DNA of 64,000 nt. It comes from CAYQEC01 sp964416425 (GTDB lineage Bacteria; Actinomycetota; Acidimicrobiia; Spongiisociales; UBA5794). Below are positions 59,229-64,000 of the stretch, piece by piece. Positions within the stretch are counted from its first letter, which is position 1; every line of letters starts with the position of its first letter. The stretch spans positions 45,063-109,062 of the forward strand of contig CAYQEC010000005.1 in the NCBI GenBank assembly GCA_964416425.1. The letters run 5' to 3'. Below the pieces are notes generated by a model. It worked only from the letters and a program-made list of their open reading frames with translations. It ran no database searches and was not told the origin of the DNA. The position numbers and the translations under genes were made by a program.

Positions 59229-60251
59229 TCAGAGACGGGCGTGGAGACGGATGGCCTGCTCGTGGGCCCTGGCCCGCACCTCGGCGGCGTCGACCCGGGT
59301 CGGCGCTCCGTCGCGGAACACCACCTCGCCGTCGACCTTCACCTCGAGCGGGCGTACCCCGGGCGTGAAGGCGAGGTGCCAGGGGTCCATCGGCTCGTAG
59401 GACCAGGTCACCTCGTCGTCGCGGGCCTCGGGCATGAGGTCCCATCCGGTGGCGAGCCATTCCCAGGCGGTGTCGGGACCGCAGGTGACGTCGACCGACC
59501 GCTGCATCACGTAGGCGAGGCGGAAGGCTTCGATCATGTTGGCGCCGATGCCGTCGGTGCCGAGCGCCACCGGGTTGGTGAAGCGGGCCGGGTCGGCGTA
59601 GCCGACCGCGTTGTTGAGGTTGGAGCGGGGGTTGTGCAGGATCGTGCCCCGCAGGGTGTGGTCGGTGGGGAGGTGGATGCAGTGGCTGAGCAGCCAGTCG
59701 TCCCGGGTGAGGCTCGCCAGCCGCCGTGGGGCGTCGGCGTCGCCCTCGCCTTCGGCGACGTGGATGTGGACTCCCACCCCGAGGTCGGCGGCGAGGCCGG
59801 CGGCGGCCTGCAGCGACTCGTCGCTACAGGTGAAGGCGGCGTGGATGCCGACGAGACCGCGGCCTCCCTCTTTGATGAACCGCTCGTTCTCGGCCAGGCC
59901 GCGGCGGGCGCCGTCGGGACCGTGGCGGTCGGTGATGCCGTAGGCGGGGAGGACCCGCACCCCGACCTCGGCGCAGGCCTCGGCGATGACGCTGAGGCTC
60001 CCCTCGATCGCCTCGGGCGATTCATGGTGGTCGACGATGCCGGTGGTGCCGGATTCGAGCGCCTCGAGGGCGCCGAGCATGGCCGACCAGCGGATCATCT
60101 CGAGGTCGAGGGCGGTGTCGAGCCGCCACCAGATCTGCTCGAGGATCTCCTGGAAGCTGGTCGGCGTCTTCGGGGGCGGCGGCATGCCGCGGGCCAGCGC
60201 CGAGTAGAGGTGATGGTGGGCGCACACCAGGCCGGGGGTCGTCGCCGCCAT
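59229..60251 (-). CDS. ssnA: SsnA-like amidohydrolase, N-terminally short
   Basis: 340 residues versus ~440 in E. coli SsnA. Metal ligands are present: LVCAHHHLYSALARGM, HIHVAEGEGD, LLSHCIHLPTDH and LGTDGIG. The family N-terminal ~50 residues (half of the composite beta domain) are missing, as the ATG at 60251 (behind AGGAG) is only nine residues before AHHH, and upstream sequence does not encode them. The C-terminal part is also shorter. The gene is 11 bases before ygfK on the same strand, as in E. coli. Expected to hydrolyse or deaminate a cyclic C-N bond of a purine intermediate. Confidence 0.8.
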   Translation of the reverse strand: MAATTPGLVCAHHHLYSALARGMPPPPKTPTSFQEILEQIWWRLDTALDLEMIRWSAMLGALEALESGTTGIVDHHESPEAIEGSLSVIAEACAEVGVRVLPAYGITDRHGPDGARRGLAENERFIKEGGRGLVGIHAAFTCSDESLQAAAGLAADLGVGVHIHVAEGEGDADAPRRLASLTRDDWLLSHCIHLPTDHTLRGTILHNPRSNLNNAVGYADPARFTNPVALGTDGIGANMIEAFRLAYVMQRSVDVTCGPDTAWEWLATGWDLMPEARDDEVTWSYEPMDPWHLAFTPGVRPLEVKVDGEVVFRDGAPTRVDAAEVRARAHEQAIRLHARL

Positions 60252-60399
60252 GCTCACTCCTCTCCGCGCTCCTCGCTCTCAAGCTAGCGCCGCCGCGAGG
60301 TCCGGGTCGCGGGCACGCCGGAATCTGGGAGACCGGGAGCTCGTGCACCGGCGACGTCATGCACCGTTTTCTGTCACAGATCGGCGATACATTGCCTGG

Positions 60400-61506
60400 A
60401 TGGACGATCACATCGCCGCCGCCACTGACGACCTGCTCGAGCAGATCCTGTGCGAGGCCGAGGCGGCCGTGGCCCGGCTGCGGGCGGTGCAAGCCTCGAT
60501 CGTCGTGGAGCTCGATCGCCGCCAGGTGGCCACCGCCGACGGGTGCCACTCGACGGCTGAATGGGTGGCCGGGCGTCTCGACCTCGCCCCCGAGACGGCG
60601 GCGACCCTCACCCGCACCTCGCTCGCCCTCGTCGAACGCCCCTCCCTTCGCGCCGCCCTCGACGCCGGCGACGTCTCCTTCGACCGGGCCGCCGAGCTGG
60701 CCCGGCTCGCCCCCGGCGACGACCTGCTCGACATGGGGCGCCGTTTCGACATCACCGGGCTCCGCCGCCGTGCCTCCCGCGTCCGCCGCATGACCCGGCA
60801 CGACGAGCGTCGCGCCTTCGCCGATCGCTACCTCGTGGTGCAGCCGAGCCTCGACGAGAGCGCCTGGCGCCTCCACGGCCTGCTCCCCGGAGCCGACGGC
60901 TGCATCGTCGAGCGCGCCCTCGATCAGCGGGCCGACGGCTTCCCGCTCCTCCCCGGCGGCACCACCTGCAGTCGGGGGCAGCGCCACGCCGACGCCCTGG
61001 TGTCGCTGGCGACGGACTCCCTCGGCGGCACCGGGGACGGCGGCGGTGCCGCCACCCCACTGGTGACCGTCTTCGTGGACGCCGCCGCGGCGGCGTCGAC
61101 CGGCGGCGAGGCGGGAGCGGCCGTGGCCGCCGGCCCCCGGGTCGGTCCCGGCACCCTCCAGGAGCTGCTGTGTGGAGGCGCGGTGGAGGTCGTCGCCACC
61201 ACCGCGCACGGGACACCGTTGGCGGTGGGGCGGAGCAGCCGTCTCATCCCGCCGCGCCTCCGCCGCTGGGTGCTCCACCGCGACGGGTGCTGCACGGCCG
61301 ATGGCTGTACTTCCCGCCACCGGCTGCAGGCCCACCACGTCACGCCCTGGTCGGAGGGCGGGCCCACCGATCCCGGCAACCTCACCACTCTCTGCTGGTT
61401 CCACCACCACGTCGTCGTGCACGGCATGGGGCACGCCGTCGATCCCGCGAGCCCGCCGGGCCGGAGGCGATTCCTCCGGCCCGGCCGAGGCTCCGGTCCA
61501 CCCTGA
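60400..61506 (+). CDS. DUF222 and HNH-domain protein
   Basis: 368 residues. A DUF222 helical domain (HIAAATDDLLEQILCEAEAAVARL and further) is followed by an HNH nuclease domain near the C terminus (LRRWVLHRDGCCTADGCTSRHRLQAHHVTPWSEGG, then GNLTTLCWFHHHVVVH). Such proteins are multi-copy in many actinobacteria, and their roles are unclear. ATG at 60400 starts the DUF222 domain; a longer frame exists but overlaps the divergent ssnA promoter region. Confidence 0.9.
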   Translation: MDDHIAAATDDLLEQILCEAEAAVARLRAVQASIVVELDRRQVATADGCHSTAEWVAGRLDLAPETAATLTRTSLALVERPSLRAALDAGDVSFDRAAELARLAPGDDLLDMGRRFDITGLRRRASRVRRMTRHDERRAFADRYLVVQPSLDESAWRLHGLLPGADGCIVERALDQRADGFPLLPGGTTCSRGQRHADALVSLATDSLGGTGDGGGAATPLVTVFVDAAAAASTGGEAGAAVAAGPRVGPGTLQELLCGGAVEVVATTAHGTPLAVGRSSRLIPPRLRRWVLHRDGCCTADGCTSRHRLQAHHVTPWSEGGPTDPGNLTTLCWFHHHVVVHGMGHAVDPASPPGRRRFLRPGRGSGPP

Positions 61507-61636
61507 TCGCACCGTCTTCGGGAACCAAGCCGGCGGGCGGTGGCGTCGGAACCCTCGACGCGTGCAGAATGTAGCGATGACACTTCTTGGCAGGGACGGA
61601 GAGGAACCGCGCCGTACCTTGGGGCATCTCGGGGGG

Positions 61637-63784
61637 ATGCGGCCCTTGTTGGCAATCGTGCTGGCGATCCTGTTGGTGACGGCCGGCTGCGATTCCGCCG
61701 GTGACGATGCGACCTCGACCACCGAGGCTGAGACCCCAGGCACGCTGGAATCCCCCGCTCTCCAGTGCGGCGACGCCATCCCCGTCTTTCCCGCCTTCAC
61801 CTGGGCTGAAGACGCCGCCGACGTCGAAAGCAGGTCCGGGCCGGGGCCCGGCTCCGTGCCGGCCGAAGCCGGTCAAGTCGTCGCCCACTGGTCCCGGGAC
61901 TTCGACGTGGTCCTCGAGATCCGCTGGCCGGCCTCACCGGTACCCGCCGGCGCCGAGCCGACCGGTGCCATCACCGACGGGATCTACCCGGTCGAGCTAT
62001 GGCTACCGGTCGCCACCGGCGCGTCGGAACGGGTGATCGCCACCGTCCAGGTCGGGGACGCCGCTTCCGACCCCTGCTCCTTCCTCTCGGTCGAAGGGTA
62101 TGCCCCCCGGGCCGACCCCATCCCCGACCAGCTCTACGACTTCGTGACGAGCCTCCAGCCGCTCGACGCCAAGCCGGCGTTCCTCGCCGCCCTGCTGGCG
62201 AAGGAGGCCCCGGCGCCCGAATCGGACCGGCCCCCGGGCGCCTGTGCCGAGCCCGTTCCGGCCGAGGTGGGGGACGACGGAGCGCCGGACCCGGAGGCAT
62301 CCCTGCTGCTGGCCGAGCACTTCCTGGCCGACCGCCTCGCCGGTAACGCCGCCGAGCAGTGCCTCACCGTGAGCGGAGCCCGCGCATACCGGGACGGCGA
62401 GCCCCAAGGCACCCTGCCCGACCTGTGCCTCGTCGAGTGCGACGGAGTGACCCTCGTCGGTGGTGAGGTCGTGGCCGGTGGAGGCGAGGACGGGAGAGTC
62501 GAGCTGCTGATCCTCTACCAGCTGGGCGACGCGGTGCGGCAGTTTCGCGAGTTCCTGGAGGTCACCCCGGTGGACGACGGCGCCGGTGGGCACACCGTCC
62601 TCATCAACGACGCCCGGCTCGGACCGGAATCCGAGATCGACGAGGCGACCGCCCATCTCGTCATCGAGGACTTCCTCGACGCCGTCGCCGTCGGCGAGTA
62701 CCAGATCGCCGGCGGCTACCTCCTCAACGAAGGCTTCTCCGCGGAGGTCGAAGAGCGCCTCGGGGACCTGTGGGAGACCCCGCCCGCCGAGCTGTTCCCT
62801 GCTTTCTGCGCCCGGGCCGCCTGCGGCGCCCCCTACGAGATCGGCGACACCGTCGCCGTCGGCCAATACACCCGGACCCTCGAGGTCACCTTTGACACCG
62901 CCGCCGGCCCGGTGACGGTGCCACTGGGGACCGGCATGTTCGAAGGGGTCACCACGGTGAGCTCCCTCCCGCCCGACGGTGCCGCCGGGGGCACTGCGGA
63001 TCCGATCGACGTCCGGGTGTTCGGCGAGCCGTACGACGGCACGCTGCTCGCCGGCCGCTACGTGGCTGTGGAACGCATCACGGACGGCGAGCGTGTCTGG
63101 GAGCCGGCCTACCGACTCCGCTGGGCCACCAGCTTCGCCGCCGCCGGCGAACACGTCGTGTACGAATCCATGGACACCGTCTCCGCCGGTTTCGACAGCG
63201 GGGCCCCCGGCTCCGAGCTCGCCGCGGCGCCGTTCACTCTGGCAGGCGCGGGAAGCAGCGGCGGCCACTCCCTGGCCTTCGTCAGTGACGGGCGGCAACT
63301 CGACGCCGTCGACCTCGACACCGGGCGCCAAGCCACCCTGCTCGATCTCGGCGGGCGGGACGGGACTATCCACGGGGCCGACCTCGCCGGGGACACGTTG
63401 CTGGTGAGCCTCGGGGTGGGCGACAGCGCCTGGTACGAGGTGTACCAGATCGACCCTGCCGCTCTCACGATCGGCCCGGACGGCCGCACCCTCGAACCGG
63501 ACGAGCCGGTGGGAATCGGCCATCTCTCCCCGGACGCGACCCGCATCGCCACTGCGCTCCGTGACAGTTCGGTCGGCCCGATCGACGCCGTCGCCGTGCT
63601 CGACGTGGCGAGCGGCGCCGTGCTCGACCGCTGGGCACTCGACGACGTGGAGACGGTGACCGACCTGGACTTCGACGGGCGGTGGATCCTGGCCCGCCTC
63701 GACGGCCGGACCCTGCTCGTCGTCGACACCGATTCCGGGGAGGCCCGCCGGGTCGACACCTCGGTGCTCATCCGTTTCGGCTGA
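61637..63784 (+). CDS. Large putative lipoprotein, unknown function
   Basis: 715 residues. MRPLLAIVLAILLVTAGCDS is a clean lipoprotein signal with Cys at 17 or 18. The mature part has several ~100-residue regions, with cysteines, and ends in a beta-propeller-like region (SLAFVSDGRQLDAVDLDTG, IGHLSPDATRIATALRD). An in-frame ATG at 61577 would add 20 residues; it lacks a ribosome binding site, while GGGGGG is immediately before 61637. No family recognised. Confidence 0.6.
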   Translation: MRPLLAIVLAILLVTAGCDSAGDDATSTTEAETPGTLESPALQCGDAIPVFPAFTWAEDAADVESRSGPGPGSVPAEAGQVVAHWSRDFDVVLEIRWPASPVPAGAEPTGAITDGIYPVELWLPVATGASERVIATVQVGDAASDPCSFLSVEGYAPRADPIPDQLYDFVTSLQPLDAKPAFLAALLAKEAPAPESDRPPGACAEPVPAEVGDDGAPDPEASLLLAEHFLADRLAGNAAEQCLTVSGARAYRDGEPQGTLPDLCLVECDGVTLVGGEVVAGGGEDGRVELLILYQLGDAVRQFREFLEVTPVDDGAGGHTVLINDARLGPESEIDEATAHLVIEDFLDAVAVGEYQIAGGYLLNEGFSAEVEERLGDLWETPPAELFPAFCARAACGAPYEIGDTVAVGQYTRTLEVTFDTAAGPVTVPLGTGMFEGVTTVSSLPPDGAAGGTADPIDVRVFGEPYDGTLLAGRYVAVERITDGERVWEPAYRLRWATSFAAAGEHVVYESMDTVSAGFDSGAPGSELAAAPFTLAGAGSSGGHSLAFVSDGRQLDAVDLDTGRQATLLDLGGRDGTIHGADLAGDTLLVSLGVGDSAWYEVYQIDPAALTIGPDGRTLEPDEPVGIGHLSPDATRIATALRDSSVGPIDAVAVLDVASGAVLDRWALDDVETVTDLDFDGRWILARLDGRTLLVVDTDSGEARRVDTSVLIRFG

Positions 63785-63840
63785 ATGACCCCCGCCGCAG
63801 GCGCCGGCACATCGCGGGTCGCGGTCACGTCTACGATCTC

Positions 63841-64000
63841 GTGCCGGAGGACCACACCGTGCTCGTGCGACCGATGACACCCGACGACTGGCAACAGGTG
63901 GCCTCCGTCTACCGCGAGGGCATCGCCACCGGCAACGCCACCTTCGAGACCGACGTCCCCTCCTGGGAGGACTGGAACGCCGGCCACCTCACCACGGCCC
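63841..64000 (+). CDS. GNAT-family acetyltransferase, phosphinothricin acetyltransferase-like (partial)
   Basis: The first 53 codons of a gene that runs off the window. VRPMTPDDWQQVASVYREGIATGNATFETDVPSW is typical of the PAT/MnaT branch of GNAT enzymes, which acetylate amino groups of phosphinothricin or methionine derivatives. The start is a GTG at 63841; a TACGAT 4 bases upstream could be a -10 box of a leaderless transcript. Function beyond family is not visible. Confidence 0.8.
   Translation, partial: MPEDHTVLVRPMTPDDWQQVASVYREGIATGNATFETDVPSWEDWNAGHLTTA

Noticed and set aside
55888..59400. 1170-codon plus-strand frame opposite ygfK
   Set aside because: Antisense to a gene with many cofactor motifs; the translation shows no recognisable domain.

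Overview
The window is very GC-rich, tightly packed DNA from an actinobacterium. Several features point to the Acidimicrobiia or a close relative: a class II DAHP synthase, a FadE5-type acyl-CoA dehydrogenase, an F420/FMN-type PPOX protein, a DUF222-HNH protein, a complete actinobacterial Tad locus, and secreted proteins with S-layer-like repeats of the form RGCNPPxNxxxCPxxxVTRGQMAAF. The class assignment is inference; no rRNA or tRNA gene is visible.

Layout. 1-4.7 kb: a peptide-type ABC importer (binding protein, two permeases, two ATPases). 4.8-10.8 kb: a lipoprotein, an ECF sigma/anti-sigma pair, a secreted protein, a cryptic possibly decayed stretch, aroG, and two small DNA-binding-type proteins. 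10.9-17.6 kb: a Flp/Tad pilus operon on the minus strand (cpaB, tadZ, tadA, tadB, tadC, pilin, three TadE/TadG-like genes), mostly joined by 4-base overlaps and with no prepilin peptidase gene. 18.0-21.2 kb: nitroreductase, a Thr-rich repeat protein with a sensor kinase, and a divergent single-domain response regulator. 21.4-29.2 kb: acyl-CoA dehydrogenase with a divergent TetR gene and a palindromic operator, a KimA-like transporter, and a P2-type ATPase.

29.3-42.8 kb is the most interesting part. A minus-strand operon encodes 8-oxoguanine deaminase, the three subunits of a xanthine-dehydrogenase-type molybdenum hydroxylase, and a MocA-like maturation enzyme. Next to it, a GntR/HutC regulator gene lies between a knotted YgeW-type transcarbamylase gene and a divergent four-gene operon: an aspartate-transcarbamylase-like enzyme with altered substrate residues, carbamate kinase, and two fold-type II PLP enzymes. 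A second purine-associated pair, ygfK and an ssnA-like gene, lies at 55.6-60.3 kb. The proposal is an actinobacterial purine/ureide catabolic island: purine rings are oxidised and opened, ureido groups are phosphorolysed by two transcarbamylases to carbamoyl phosphate, carbamate kinase makes ATP, and the PLP enzymes deaminate the remaining amino acid.

42.8-55.6 kb holds a mixture: a PGRP-type amidase with S-layer-like repeats, membrane proteins, a second sigma/anti-sigma pair, a PadR-GyrI pair with a perfect operator palindrome, an AT-richer gene that looks acquired, an ArsR-CDF metal-efflux pair with its operator, and a YbhFSR-like ABC exporter under a TetR regulator. 60.4-64 kb has a DUF222-HNH protein, a large lipoprotein and the start of a GNAT acetyltransferase. 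Most operons show stop/start overlaps (ATGA or GTGA), implying translational coupling.
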